A DNA stretch of 64,000 nt. It comes from DAOUAT01 sp964551735 (GTDB taxonomy: Bacteria > Chloroflexota > Anaerolineae > CG2-30-64-16). Location of the stretch: positions 124,001 to 188,000 of the forward strand of contig CAZKEF010000001.1 in the NCBI GenBank assembly GCA_964551735.1. The letters run 5' to 3'. Both the position numbers and the translations under genes were made by a program. Below, in pieces: positions 40,616 through 49,363 of the stretch (position 1 is its first letter; every line of letters begins with the position of its first letter). The notes under the pieces were generated by a model. The model ran no database searches. It was not told the origin of the DNA and was given only the letters and a program-made list of their open reading frames with translations.

Positions 40616-41421
40616 ACGCTTACCTGGCTCACTTCACCTTCGAGTTCAAGACCGGCCTGCGCAACGCGACGCTGCTGATGATGAACTACCTGTTCCCGCT
40701 GGGCTTCTACGTCCTGATGGGGCTGGTGATGACGCAGGTCAACCCCGCCTTCCGCGAGACCATGATCCCGGCGCTGGTCATCTTCATTGCGCTGGCGAGC
40801 ACCGTGCTGGGCCTGCCCGCGCCCCTGGTGGAGCAGCGCGAGGCGGGCATCTTCCGCACCTACAAGATCAACGGCGTGCCCGCGCCCGCCATCCTGGTCA
40901 TCCCCAGCCTGAGCACCATGTTTCACGCGGTGATCGCGTCGGCTATCATGGCCGCAACGGCCGGGCCGCTCTTCGGCGCCAGCCTGCCGGCCGACTGGGG
41001 CATGTTCATCCTGATCAGCCTGCTCACCATCGCCGCGTTCGCCAGCCTGGGCGCGCTGATCGGCGTGGCCTCGGCCAGCTCGCGCGCCACGGTGCTCTGG
41101 TCGCAGCTCATCTTCCTGCCGGCCATGCTCATCGGCGGGCTGATGATGCCGATCAGCTTCATCCCTGAAACGCTGCGCCCCCTCTCGGCGCTGCTGCCGC
41201 CGGCGCACGCCATGCAGGCGCTGGTCGGGCTGGCCTACGGGCAGGAAACAGTGTGGAATCCGGCCGTCTCGGCCGCGATCCTGCTGGCGACCGCGCTCCT
41301 GGGGTTCGGGCTGGCGGTCTATCTCTTCGATTGGGATCGCGTTAACCGGGCGCGCCGCGGCCATCCGGCGCTGGCGCTGCTGGTGCTCGTGCCGTATGTC
41401 GTGGGGATGTTCCTGGGTTAA
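40612..41421 (+). CDS. ABC-2 type permease
   Basis: A 269-residue protein with six membrane helices and the ABC-2/DrrB pattern: EQREAGIFRTYKINGVPAP is the coupling loop, and LPAMLIGGLMMPISFIPETL precedes the last helices. It is translationally coupled to the ATPase before it, so the two form an exporter. The substrate is unknown; neighbouring methyltransferases suggest a small, hydrophobic compound, but that is only a guess. Confidence 0.9.
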   Translation: MNAYLAHFTFEFKTGLRNATLLMMNYLFPLGFYVLMGLVMTQVNPAFRETMIPALVIFIALASTVLGLPAPLVEQREAGIFRTYKINGVPAPAILVIPSLSTMFHAVIASAIMAATAGPLFGASLPADWGMFILISLLTIAAFASLGALIGVASASSRATVLWSQLIFLPAMLIGGLMMPISFIPETLRPLSALLPPAHAMQALVGLAYGQETVWNPAVSAAILLATALLGFGLAVYLFDWDRVNRARRGHPALALLVLVPYVVGMFLG

Positions 41422-41448
41422 CCCATTAAGGAAAACAGGAGGACTGCC

Positions 41449-41622
41449 ATGAAATACCGGGTTCACCGCTTCGAGCTGAAGATGACAGCCGACCAGGCGA
41501 AACTGGAGCAGTTCCTGAACAATCTGGAGGGCGAGATCATAGCGATCATACCCAATGTCTCAATGTGGTTCATGTGGATCCACCGGGTGGACTTCGTGCT
41601 CATCGTCGAAAAAGTGAAGTGA
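41449..41622 (+). CDS. Small conserved protein, 57 aa
   Basis: ATG 41449 follows a strong AGGAGG. The product starts MKYRVHRFELKMTADQ and continues with KLEQFLNNLEGEIIAIIPNV, ending in VDFVLIVEKVK. The pattern is helix, then two strands, with no signal peptide. I have seen similar short proteins near ABC exporter genes in Chloroflexota and Actinobacteria; function is unknown. It follows the exporter permease by 27 bp and precedes the Ntn hydrolase by 14 bp. Confidence 0.7.
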   Translation: MKYRVHRFELKMTADQAKLEQFLNNLEGEIIAIIPNVSMWFMWIHRVDFVLIVEKVK

Positions 41623-41636
41623 GCGCGTACGGTTCC

Positions 41637-42899
41637 ATGTCAAAACGTGCCAGATTCCTGACCGGCGTTGTGGGTGGGCTGGCGCTCGGGGCCGCGGCCG
41701 GTTGGCTGGTTGGCCGCCTGGTGCGATCCGACAACGCGCCGTTCTTCGTCGCGCTCGTCGCGCTGGCGGGGCTGTGCGGCGGCCTGGCCTGGGCCAGGGT
41801 TTTGCGGCCGCTCGTGCTCGGGGCCATCGCGTTGCTGAGCCTGCTGCTGGCGGTCGTGTTCACGCCGCCGCGCGCGCCGATCCAGGCCCCTGCTCGGCTG
41901 CCAACCGCGGCCGCCTCACCCACGCCGCGGGCCGATGGCCTGACCGCCGACCAGGCCGCGACGTTGGAGAGCCTGCGGAAAGTGGATGACTATCCGCTCT
42001 ATACAATGAGATACGCGCGCGGCGCCGGCCCGCCGGTGGCTGGAAGCCGACCGGCTGATAAGACGAAAGCCGGTTGGAAACCGGCTCAATGGCGGGACGC
42101 GGCCGATCTCGCATGGGCCTGCTCTCTCTTCGCCGCGCTGGGCGATGCCGAGGAGCGGCTCTTCGGCCGGAACTTCGATTGGCGCTACAGCCCCGGCCTG
42201 TTGCTCTTCACTGACCGGCCGGCCGCGGGCGGCTACGCGTCGGTCTCGCTGGTGGATCTCGCGTACTTCGGCTTCGGCGACGAGGTCAAAGACCTGACGG
42301 CGCTGCCGCTGGCCGAGCGCAGGCCGCTGCTCGAGGCGCCCAGCTGGCCCTTCGACGGCATGAACGAAGCGGGCGTGGCCGTGGCCATGGCCGCCGTGCC
42401 CCAAGCCGACGAGCGCCGCGATCCCGGCAAGCCGAGCATTGACTCGCTGGCCGTGATGCGCGAGATTCTCGACCGCGCAGGCGACGTGGATGAGGCGGTC
42501 GCGATCCTGAAGGAATATAATGTCACCTGGGAGGGCGGCCCGGCGCTCCACTACCTGGTGGCCGACCGCGCAGGCCGCGCCGCGCTGATTGAGTTCTACG
42601 GTGGGGAGATCGTCCTCCTGCCGAACGCCGGCCCCTGGCACGCGGCTACCAACTTCACGCGCAGCGCGGTCGCAGGGGACGCCGCGGGCCAGTGTCCGCG
42701 TTACGACACCCTTGTCAGGCAGTTGAGGGACACGAACGGCGCGCTCGACCCAAGCGACGCGCTGGATCTCCTCCAGGCCGTGGCGCAGACCGACAGCACG
42801 CAGTGGTCGGTGGTCTATGGGCTGAGCAACGGGCAGGTGGAGGTGGTGATGGGACGGAAGTACGCTCGGGTGCACACGTTCCAACTCAGGGAGCGCTGA
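41637..42899 (+). CDS. C45-like Ntn hydrolase with N-terminal membrane helices
   Basis: A 420-residue protein. Three hydrophobic helices lie in the first ~80 residues, followed by a Pro-rich spacer. The hydrolase domain begins near YPLYTMRY. WACSLFAALGDAEERLFGRN contains the probable nucleophile Cys162 and then GRNFDW, the hallmark of C45 (acyl-CoA:6-APA acyltransferase-like) and linear-amide Ntn hydrolases. It presumably cleaves an amide outside the membrane. An AGCCGGTTGGAAACCGGCT repeat is inserted in frame just before Cys162 (42044-42086), possibly replacing part of the normal sequence, so activity is uncertain. Confidence 0.78.
   Translation: MSKRARFLTGVVGGLALGAAAGWLVGRLVRSDNAPFFVALVALAGLCGGLAWARVLRPLVLGAIALLSLLLAVVFTPPRAPIQAPARLPTAAASPTPRADGLTADQAATLESLRKVDDYPLYTMRYARGAGPPVAGSRPADKTKAGWKPAQWRDAADLAWACSLFAALGDAEERLFGRNFDWRYSPGLLLFTDRPAAGGYASVSLVDLAYFGFGDEVKDLTALPLAERRPLLEAPSWPFDGMNEAGVAVAMAAVPQADERRDPGKPSIDSLAVMREILDRAGDVDEAVAILKEYNVTWEGGPALHYLVADRAGRAALIEFYGGEIVLLPNAGPWHAATNFTRSAVAGDAAGQCPRYDTLVRQLRDTNGALDPSDALDLLQAVAQTDSTQWSVVYGLSNGQVEVVMGRKYARVHTFQLRER
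42044..42086. repeat. In-frame hairpin repeat just before the Ntn nucleophile
   Basis: AGCCGGTT (42068-42075) and AACCGGCT (42079-42086) form a perfect stem with a 3-nt loop, preceded by a related AGCCGACCGGCT. It encodes a Lys/Ala/Trp-rich stretch about 11 codons before Cys162. Confidence 0.7.
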
Positions 42900-42903
42900 C
42901 ACG

Positions 42904-43458
42904 ATGGCCACATTGCAGCTCGGCATCTTCATCCTCGCTACGGCGGGGATTGTCTACGTATCGCGCGCATCGCTACGGCAGCCGAGATCACACGGCTTCT
43001 ATCGCTTCTGGGCCTGGGAGGCGATCCTGGCGCTCGCCATGCTGAATCTGCCAGTCTGGTTTCACGAGCCGCTGGCCTGGCATCAGATCATCTCGTGGCT
43101 GCTGCTGATGCTCTGTCTCGTCCCATTGGCACTCGGCGTCCAACTGCTGCGCAAGGTCAAGCGCGAGCGCGTGGAGCGGTCGGATGTCGCGCTTCTGGAT
43201 TTCGAGAAGACGGCCGAGCTGGTGACGACCGGCGTCTTCCTCTACATCCGACACCCGATGTACAGCTCGCTGCTGCTGCTGGCGTGGGGCGTCTTTTTCA
43301 AGGCGCCGTCATGGTCAGGCTTCGTACTGGCTGCGGCCGCTACCGGCTTCCTGGTGGCGACCGCCAAGGCCGAGGAGCGGGAGAACGTTTGCTTCTTCGG
43401 GCCGAGCTATGAAAGCTACATCAAACAGACGCGGATGTTCATACCTTTCGTACTTTAG
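42904..43458 (+). CDS. ICMT-like membrane methyltransferase
   Basis: A 184-residue protein with about five helices and the signature GVFLYIRHPMYSSLLLL (R-H-P-M-Y), then EERENVCFFGPSYESYIKQT near the end. It belongs to the isoprenylcysteine methyltransferase-like group. The gene starts five bases after the Ntn hydrolase stop. Its own stop (43456-43458) abuts a fragment of a related gene. The substrate is unknown. Confidence 0.85.
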   Translation: MATLQLGIFILATAGIVYVSRASLRQPRSHGFYRFWAWEAILALAMLNLPVWFHEPLAWHQIISWLLLMLCLVPLALGVQLLRKVKRERVERSDVALLDFEKTAELVTTGVFLYIRHPMYSSLLLLAWGVFFKAPSWSGFVLAAAATGFLVATAKAEERENVCFFGPSYESYIKQTRMFIPFVL

Positions 43459-43542
43459 GAGGACCGGACGTTGCAGGCCGAGCTGCCAGGCTACGCAGCA
43501 TACACGCGGCGGACGCGCTATCGGCTGCTGCCGGGGATGTAG
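43459..43542 (+). pseudogene. C-terminal fragment of another ICMT-like gene
   Basis: The frame directly after the stop at 43458 reads EDRTLQAELPGYAAYTRRTR, then YRLLPGM-stop. It matches the ends of the methyltransferases at 33604 (EDRTLQRELDGYRAYAARVR) and 48493 (EDRTLRAERLGYAAYAERTR). Nothing upstream belongs to it, so it is a leftover of a lost or recombined paralogue. Confidence 0.75.
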
Positions 43543-43573
43543 TAGGACATATGGATTTCCGGGAGATAACATC

Positions 43574-45349
43574 ATGGTCGCGCGGTACACGAAAATCATG
43601 CTGATCCTGCTGCTGTTGGGCGGGTGCCGCCCCGCAGCAACGCCAGTGGCGCCAGGCGTATCGCCGGCCGCGCCAACTGCGGCCACCACAATGATGGCAA
43701 GCCAGGCTGTGTTACCGTTGCGATCCGGCGGCTTGCTGAACGGGTTTGACTTCGCCGGGCCGCTAGACGAGGCCGAACTTACGCCGCCGCAGGGCGCCGC
43801 CCTCCCCAGCCACATCTTCGAGGGCCGGTTGGAGCTGCTGGGGGAAAAGGATGGCGGCCGGATGGAGATGCTGCGCGGCGAGCTGGATCCGGATTACGCC
43901 TATCTGCCCGAGTTCGATTTCGAATTCGTGCAACACAACGGCTATCTGATCCCTGTTCGGCGCGGCCTGATCATCGCCGATCATCCGCTTTGGAATCTTC
44001 ACCTCGAGCCTGGGCGCGCCTGGCAAGAGGCCGCCGATGGGGGTTTCTCACGCGCCTCGCTTCCTTTTGCCCTGACGGTCAAGGGCGGCAATGCCACCTT
44101 CAATGGCGCCCTGACTTTCCTGTTCGATGACCAGCGCGTCTCGCAGGTCTGGTATCAGGTGACCCAGGAGACCACCTCCTATACCAGCGCTAACTTGTGG
44201 GGGCTGCTCGATGCGATCTATCATCCGGGGCCAGTAGCCGGGGCGGAGCAGGTGCGGGCCGATTTCGCCGCTGAGCTGGCCTCCCGCCTGCCGGTCAAGC
44301 CGATCCAGGCGCTCGCCGAGGACTACCCTGGCGTAGATGTCTCTGCCTTCGGGCGCGGCGTCATGCCCGAACACATGACCTGGTACGGCGTCGTGGTGAA
44401 CGGCGTCAATTACCTCGGCGGTTGCCAGACCCGCTTTGGGACCTATCCCTACTGCGAATCTATGCGCGTCACCTCCTACTCTACCGCCAAGTCGGCCTTT
44501 GTCAGCGTGGCATTGCTGCGCCTGGCGCAGAAATATGGCCCGGAGGTGGCGACCCTGCTGATCAAGGACTACGTCCCCGAATATGTCGCCAGCCCCGGCG
44601 ATTGGGAGCGCGTCACCTTCAACCATGCGTTGGATATGGCCACCGGCAATTATGTCTCGGCAGGTTTTATGACCGACGATACCAGCGAGGCAATGGGCGA
44701 GTTTTTCGGCGCACAGCCCTACCGCAAGCGGATCGCCGCTGCATTCAGCGCGCCGCACGTCGCCGCGCCTGGCGCCCGCTGGGTCTACCGCACCAGCGAC
44801 ACCTTCATCCTCACCCGCGCCCTGCACAACTATCTGCAAACCCAAGAAGGCCCGGAGGCGGACATCTTCCAGTTCGTGGTGGACGAAGTTTACCGCCCAC
44901 TGGGTCTCGGCCCCGGCGCGCACACCACCATGCGCACCGCCGACGACGGCTGGCAGGGGCAGGCCGAGGGTGGCTACGGCGCCTGGTGGATTCCCGACGA
45001 CATCGCCAAACTTGCCCTGCTGTTGAACAACAACGGCGGCAGAATCAACGGCGCACAAGTCCTGCATCCTGACCTGCTGGCTGCGACGTTGCAGCACGAC
45101 CCCGCCGACCGTGGAGTCAGGATTGACAGCCGGCGGATGTACAATAACGCATTTTGGGCCGACCGCTACACGCCGGCCGTTGGCTTCGACTGCGAATTCT
45201 GGGTCACGGAGATGCAGGGTGTCAGCGGCAACGTGGTCGCGCTGTTCCCCAACGGGGTCACCTATTACTACTTCAGCGACAACAAGGAGTTTACGTGGGA
45301 GGCGGCGCTGCGTGAGACGGACAAGATCGTCCCTTTGTGTCCGCCGTGA
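43574..45349 (+). CDS. Lipoprotein with beta-lactamase-fold serine hydrolase domain
   Basis: A 591-residue protein. A short signal with lipobox LLLLGGC (Cys about residue 18) indicates lipidation and surface anchoring. A ~230-residue N-terminal region of unknown fold precedes a beta-lactamase-like domain containing YSTAKSAF (S-x-x-K, Ser303-Lys306) and VYRTSDTF in place of Y-x-N. The usual K-T-G is not obvious, so catalytic activity is uncertain. GGGAGATAAC precedes ATG 43574. It follows the ICMT-like remnant. Confidence 0.75.
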   Translation: MVARYTKIMLILLLLGGCRPAATPVAPGVSPAAPTAATTMMASQAVLPLRSGGLLNGFDFAGPLDEAELTPPQGAALPSHIFEGRLELLGEKDGGRMEMLRGELDPDYAYLPEFDFEFVQHNGYLIPVRRGLIIADHPLWNLHLEPGRAWQEAADGGFSRASLPFALTVKGGNATFNGALTFLFDDQRVSQVWYQVTQETTSYTSANLWGLLDAIYHPGPVAGAEQVRADFAAELASRLPVKPIQALAEDYPGVDVSAFGRGVMPEHMTWYGVVVNGVNYLGGCQTRFGTYPYCESMRVTSYSTAKSAFVSVALLRLAQKYGPEVATLLIKDYVPEYVASPGDWERVTFNHALDMATGNYVSAGFMTDDTSEAMGEFFGAQPYRKRIAAAFSAPHVAAPGARWVYRTSDTFILTRALHNYLQTQEGPEADIFQFVVDEVYRPLGLGPGAHTTMRTADDGWQGQAEGGYGAWWIPDDIAKLALLLNNNGGRINGAQVLHPDLLAATLQHDPADRGVRIDSRRMYNNAFWADRYTPAVGFDCEFWVTEMQGVSGNVVALFPNGVTYYYFSDNKEFTWEAALRETDKIVPLCPP

Positions 45350-45434
45350 TCGTTTCAGGATGTTGATGGGTGGCAGTTCTCGAATCGGGGAGAACTGGCT
45401 GAGATCTTCACCGCCGAGGGGAAAGGAGATGACC

Positions 45435-45593
45435 ATGCTAACCGAAACTGAAAGACTCACAGTCGAAAGAATCATTCACGATGCCATCGGCTGGGCGTTG
45501 ACCAAGGACATTGACCGGCTGTTCTCGATCATGGCGCAGGATGCAGATGCACTTTTCGTTCGCGCAGGACTGAAAAGGAACAGCACCCCATGA
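45435..45593 (+). pseudogene. Truncated SnoaL/NTF2-like ORF coupled to a methyltransferase
   Basis: A 52-codon frame (MLTETERLTVERIIHDAIGW, then KDIDRLFSIMAQDAD) looks like the N-terminal helix region of a nuclear transport factor 2-like/SnoaL protein of the kind that continues with FFIFHPDS. Here it breaks off into FVRAGLKRNSTP and a stop. ATG 45435 lies six bases after AAGGAG. Its stop overlaps the next start as ATGA (45590-45593). It is either a decayed gene or a coupling leader. Confidence 0.55.
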
Positions 45594-46354
45594 ACTTCTC
45601 CATTGAACACCTTCCCAAACTCTATCGCGAACTGGCTGATTGGTGGCCGGTTCTATCCGCCCCCGAAGAGTATGCTGAGGAAGCTGCATTTTACAAGAAG
45701 GCTCTGCGAGCGGCGTGTTCTTTCGAACCCGTGACGCTCCTCGAGTTGGGTTCCGGGGGCGGGAACAACGCTTCGCACCTCAAAAGGCATTTCCAGGTGA
45801 CGCTGGTGGATCTTGCGCCGGGGATGTTGAAAGTCAGCCAGGCGCTGAATCCCGAATGTGAACACCTCCAGGGCGATATGCGCCAGGTCAGGCTGGGGCG
45901 CGAGTTCGACCTGGTATTCATCCACGATGCGATCGTGTACATGACCACCGAGGCTGATCTGCGCCAGGCCATGCAAACTGCTTACATCCACTGCCGTCCC
46001 GGCGGTGCAGTTCTATTCGCCCCTGATCATATCCGGGAGAATTTCAAGACCGCAACCGGCCATGGCGGCCATGATCGCGACGAGCGCTCCCTGCGCTACC
46101 TCGATTGGACGCTGGAACCAGATCCAGACGGCACATACTTATATATCATGGCGTACCTGCTGCGCGAAGGAAACGGCGCAGTGCGCTGCATCCTCGACCA
46201 GCATCGCTGCGGCCTGTTCAGCCGTGTCCAATGGCTCCACTGGATGACCGAGGCCGGGTTCGAGGCCAGCGCCGTGCCCTTCGTTCACAGCGAAGTCCCG
46301 TCCGGGGATTGTGAGATCTTTGTTGGTTGCAAGCCAACCAACGCGAGAATTTAG
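45590..46354 (+). CDS. Class I SAM-dependent methyltransferase
   Basis: A 254-residue enzyme. Motif I is LLELGSGGGNNASHLKRHF (residues ~48-66), followed by LVDLAPGML, GDMRQVRLGREFDLVFIHD and HCRPGGAVLFAPDH. The C-terminal half is beta-rich. There is no clear substrate. The start forms an ATGA overlap with the truncated SnoaL-like ORF, and no other ribosome site is seen, so its translation probably depends on that ORF. Confidence 0.88.
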   Translation: MNFSIEHLPKLYRELADWWPVLSAPEEYAEEAAFYKKALRAACSFEPVTLLELGSGGGNNASHLKRHFQVTLVDLAPGMLKVSQALNPECEHLQGDMRQVRLGREFDLVFIHDAIVYMTTEADLRQAMQTAYIHCRPGGAVLFAPDHIRENFKTATGHGGHDRDERSLRYLDWTLEPDPDGTYLYIMAYLLREGNGAVRCILDQHRCGLFSRVQWLHWMTEAGFEASAVPFVHSEVPSGDCEIFVGCKPTNARI

Positions 46355-46368
46355 AGAAGGAGATAAAT

Positions 46369-47325
46369 GTGGACAAACAAGGCTTTCGCACCATGCTGGA
46401 AGGGCGCAAAGTGCCCGCCGACAAGCTGGACGCTGCCCTGGCGTTGGCGGAACGCTTCGAGCAGTATGCCGAACAAACGGGCGGCTACTCCACCCAAACG
46501 GCCTGGGCATTCTCGAAAATCCTCATCGCCGAAGGGCAAAACAGCGAGGAGAACTTCATCACCCTGGCGCGCTACGGGCTGTTCACCCGAAATAACACCG
46601 TATTCGTGGCCTTCCTCGAAGTGCTGGATGGCGGCGAGGCGCAGGGGAATCTGTACCAGCGGGTGGCGGAAAGATATGGGGAGGCGCTGCGAGACCAAGT
46701 CTTCGCCGGGATCGGGCTGGCGCCCTTCGGCATCCCGACGCCTGAGAAGCCGCGCACCATGCAGCCGGTGATCGCGCGCCTGGAGCAGGCCCTCGGCCCG
46801 GAGGCCTGCCGGACGCTCATCGGCGACAGCCTGCGCGATCTACCGGACGAATACTATATCCAAGACCGCGAGCTATACCAATCTTGCCAGGACGTGGACG
46901 AATACATTGCCCGCAAAAAGCAGGGGTTCGTCGCCCAGTTGGAAGCCTGCCAGCGCGAGGGACGCCTCTTCTTCGCCCAGGAAATCACCGATAAGGTGCT
47001 GGCGTTCGTGCGGAGCGAGCCGGAGATCGGCGGCGGGGTGCGGGTCGGGGATGTAGTCTACGAGACCAAGATCCCCTTCCTGACCAAACAATACCTGGCC
47101 GAGACCGACCCGACGTTGAGGCGTTACTACTACTGCCACTGTCCCTGGGCGCGTGAAGCCATCCGCAGCGGAGAAAAGGTGGCGCCCATCTTCTGCAATT
47201 GCAGCGCCGGGTTCCACAAGAGGCCCTGGGAAGCCGCGCTGGGCCAAAAAATCGAGGTGGATGTGCTCGAATCGGTGCTGGCGGGCGCTGACCGCTGCCG
47301 GTTTGCCATCCATCTGCCAGGATAA
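46369..47325 (+). CDS. Cys-rich protein of unknown function (DUF6144-like)
   Basis: A 318-residue soluble protein with GTG start 46369 behind AGAAGGAG. The N-terminal half is helical. The C-terminal part has two cysteine pairs, YYYCHCPWARE and IFCNCSAGFHKRPWE, which may bind a metal or a cofactor. It resembles the DUF6144 family by memory of its pattern, so the name is tentative. It lies 14 bp after a methyltransferase and 15 bp before a GNAT gene, which suggests one mRNA. Confidence 0.6.
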   Translation: MDKQGFRTMLEGRKVPADKLDAALALAERFEQYAEQTGGYSTQTAWAFSKILIAEGQNSEENFITLARYGLFTRNNTVFVAFLEVLDGGEAQGNLYQRVAERYGEALRDQVFAGIGLAPFGIPTPEKPRTMQPVIARLEQALGPEACRTLIGDSLRDLPDEYYIQDRELYQSCQDVDEYIARKKQGFVAQLEACQREGRLFFAQEITDKVLAFVRSEPEIGGGVRVGDVVYETKIPFLTKQYLAETDPTLRRYYYCHCPWAREAIRSGEKVAPIFCNCSAGFHKRPWEAALGQKIEVDVLESVLAGADRCRFAIHLPG

Positions 47326-47340
47326 TTCGAGGGAGAGATC

Positions 47341-48255
47341 ATGACCACTCAATGCCATCCCTACCACCACACTATCGACTACCAACGCGTGAGCGAGTTT
47401 CTCATCGCACATCACCAGCCCGGCAACCGGGACGGCAACTGGCTCGAGCCGGCCTGGGAGTACATGCACTTTCATCCGGCGTTGGAGGACGCCTGCCTGG
47501 GCAAGATTGGGATTTGGGAGGATAGCAGGGAGATCGTGGCCGTGGTCCATCCCGAGTGGCGCCCGGGCGAGGCGTTCTTCCAATTCCATCCCGCCTGCCG
47601 CCATCTGCGCGGCGAGATGCTCGATTACGCGGAAGCCAATCTGGCCGGCACCTTGGAACAGGACGGCCGCCAATACCTGTGCGCCTTCATCAACGACAAC
47701 GACGGCGAATTCCTGGCCCTGGCGCGAGCGCGCGGCTACCAACAAGACCCCGAAGGCCTACGGCCACTGTACCGCGCCGACATTCCCGACCCCTTCCCCG
47801 CGATCCCCCTGGCCGATGGCTTCCGCCTGACCAGCCTGGCCGAGGAGCCTGACTGGGCCAAGGTGCACCGCGCGCTCTGGCGCGGGTTCGACCACGAGGG
47901 CGAGCCGCCGATGTCCGAGGAAGAGCTTGAGAGCCGCCGCCGGATGTTTGACACCCCGAAGGCGCGGCGTGACCTAAAGATCGCGGTCGCCGCCTCGGAC
48001 GGGGAGTTTGTGGCCTTCTGCGGCATGTTCTATGAGCCGGTCGGCCGTTTCGCCTATGTGGAGCCCGTCGCCACCGACCCGGCCTACCGCCGTCTGGGAT
48101 TGGGCCGGGCCGCCGTGCTGGAGGGCATCCGCCGCTGCGCTGCACTGGGCGCGACCGCGGCCTATGTCGGCTCGGATCAGCAATTCTACCGGGCCATCGG
48201 GTTCAAGAAGGTGTACAATAGCGAGTGTTGGATCAAACGCTTCGGTGGGGCGTAG
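47341..48255 (+). CDS. GNAT acetyltransferase (two-domain)
   Basis: A 304-residue protein. The C-terminal domain is a clear GNAT with VEPVATDPAYRRLGLGRAAV (motif A with R-x-L-G-L-G) and QQFYRAIGFKKVY (motif B). The N-terminal ~150 residues form a weaker GNAT-like half (EYMHFHPALEDACLGKIGIW, LARARGYQQD). GGGAGAG precedes the start. The substrate is unknown. The following 235 bp (48256-48490) hold no gene, only a GCGGTCTGCGACCGC hairpin. Confidence 0.87.
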   Translation: MTTQCHPYHHTIDYQRVSEFLIAHHQPGNRDGNWLEPAWEYMHFHPALEDACLGKIGIWEDSREIVAVVHPEWRPGEAFFQFHPACRHLRGEMLDYAEANLAGTLEQDGRQYLCAFINDNDGEFLALARARGYQQDPEGLRPLYRADIPDPFPAIPLADGFRLTSLAEEPDWAKVHRALWRGFDHEGEPPMSEEELESRRRMFDTPKARRDLKIAVAASDGEFVAFCGMFYEPVGRFAYVEPVATDPAYRRLGLGRAAVLEGIRRCAALGATAAYVGSDQQFYRAIGFKKVYNSECWIKRFGGA

Positions 48256-48492
48256 GCCTCTCCGCAGCCAGCTCGCAGGAGGCCTGCGAATCGTTGATGC
48301 TATTTTTTCTGTTTGCAGGCGGTCTGCGACCGCCGTTCACCCGGGTATACCGCAAAAGTGTCGGTAGCATCGGGCCTTGTACCCGCCCCCTGACCGCCAA
48401 GACGCCTACGGGGGCCAGGCTACAACCCGCCGATAGTTTTGCGCTATACCCCGTTCACCCGGATTGCTGAGACCCTAAGATATGGAGGCGCC

Positions 48493-49247
48493 ATGAAGAC
48501 CGGTGCTGCTCAATCAGATCTCACGGAACCGCCGGTCGGGGAGGCGAGTCGCGGCCGGACGCTGATCACGGCCGGCATCCGCTTCCTCCTGATGCTCGTC
48601 GTGCTGTGCGGAGTGCTCTTTCTTGCGGCCGGCACGCTTGACTGGCCCATGGGGTGGGTTTACGTGGCCGTCACGTTGTTTGGTACGCTTGCCAGCCGGC
48701 TGCTGGTGCTGCGGCGCCACCCCGATCTCCTGGCGGAACGCGCCGGTTATGCCCAAAAGCAGGATGCCAAGCCTTGGGACAGGTTACTGGTGCAGTTCGT
48801 CGCAGTCATCGGTCTCATGGCTGCGCAGATCGTGGCGGGTCTCAACTACCGTTTCGCCTGGCCGCCCGCGATCCCGCTCTGGCTGGCGTTGGCCGGACTG
48901 GCGCTGGCGGTGGCCGGTTGGACACTGGGCACATGGGCCATGACCGCCAACCGCTTCTTCTCCGCGGTGGTGCGCACGCCTTCGGCGAGACCGATCGCGG
49001 GCACACGGTGGTGGATGCCGGCCCCTACCTGTGGGTGCGCCATCCCGCGTACGCGGGCGGCGTGATCGCTAACCAGGCCGTGCCGCTCATGCTCGGCTCG
49101 GCCTGGGCGCTGACCCCCGGCGCGCTGACCGCCGCGCTCACCGTGCTGCGAACGGCGCTGGAGGATCGCACGCTGCGCGCCGAGCGCCTCGGCTATGCCG
49201 CGTATGCCGAGCGGACGCGCTGGCGGCTGCTGCCGGGGGTGTGGTGA
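48493..49247 (+). pseudogene. ICMT-like methyltransferase gene with a frameshift
   Basis: The first frame (from ATG 48493 after GGAGGCG) encodes the N-terminal two thirds (IRFLLMLVVLCGVLFLAAGT ... TWAMTANRFFSAVVR). The second frame, ending at 49247, encodes the rest (RGHTVVDAGPYLWVRHPAYAGG ... RLLPGVW). Both parts align with the methyltransferase at 33604. The frame changes within about 48972-48990, equivalent to loss of one base (or gain of two). It may be a true pseudogene or a sequencing error in GC-rich DNA. Confidence 0.8.
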
Positions 49248-49363
49248 GAAAGGCCCCTTGACCGCCTAACCACGATCGGCCAGCTTGTGTTTTCCCGTAA
49301 TTGGCGTTAGAAATGGGAGTGTATTCCCAAGATTCACGCGACAGGATTCAGGAAGGAACTCTT

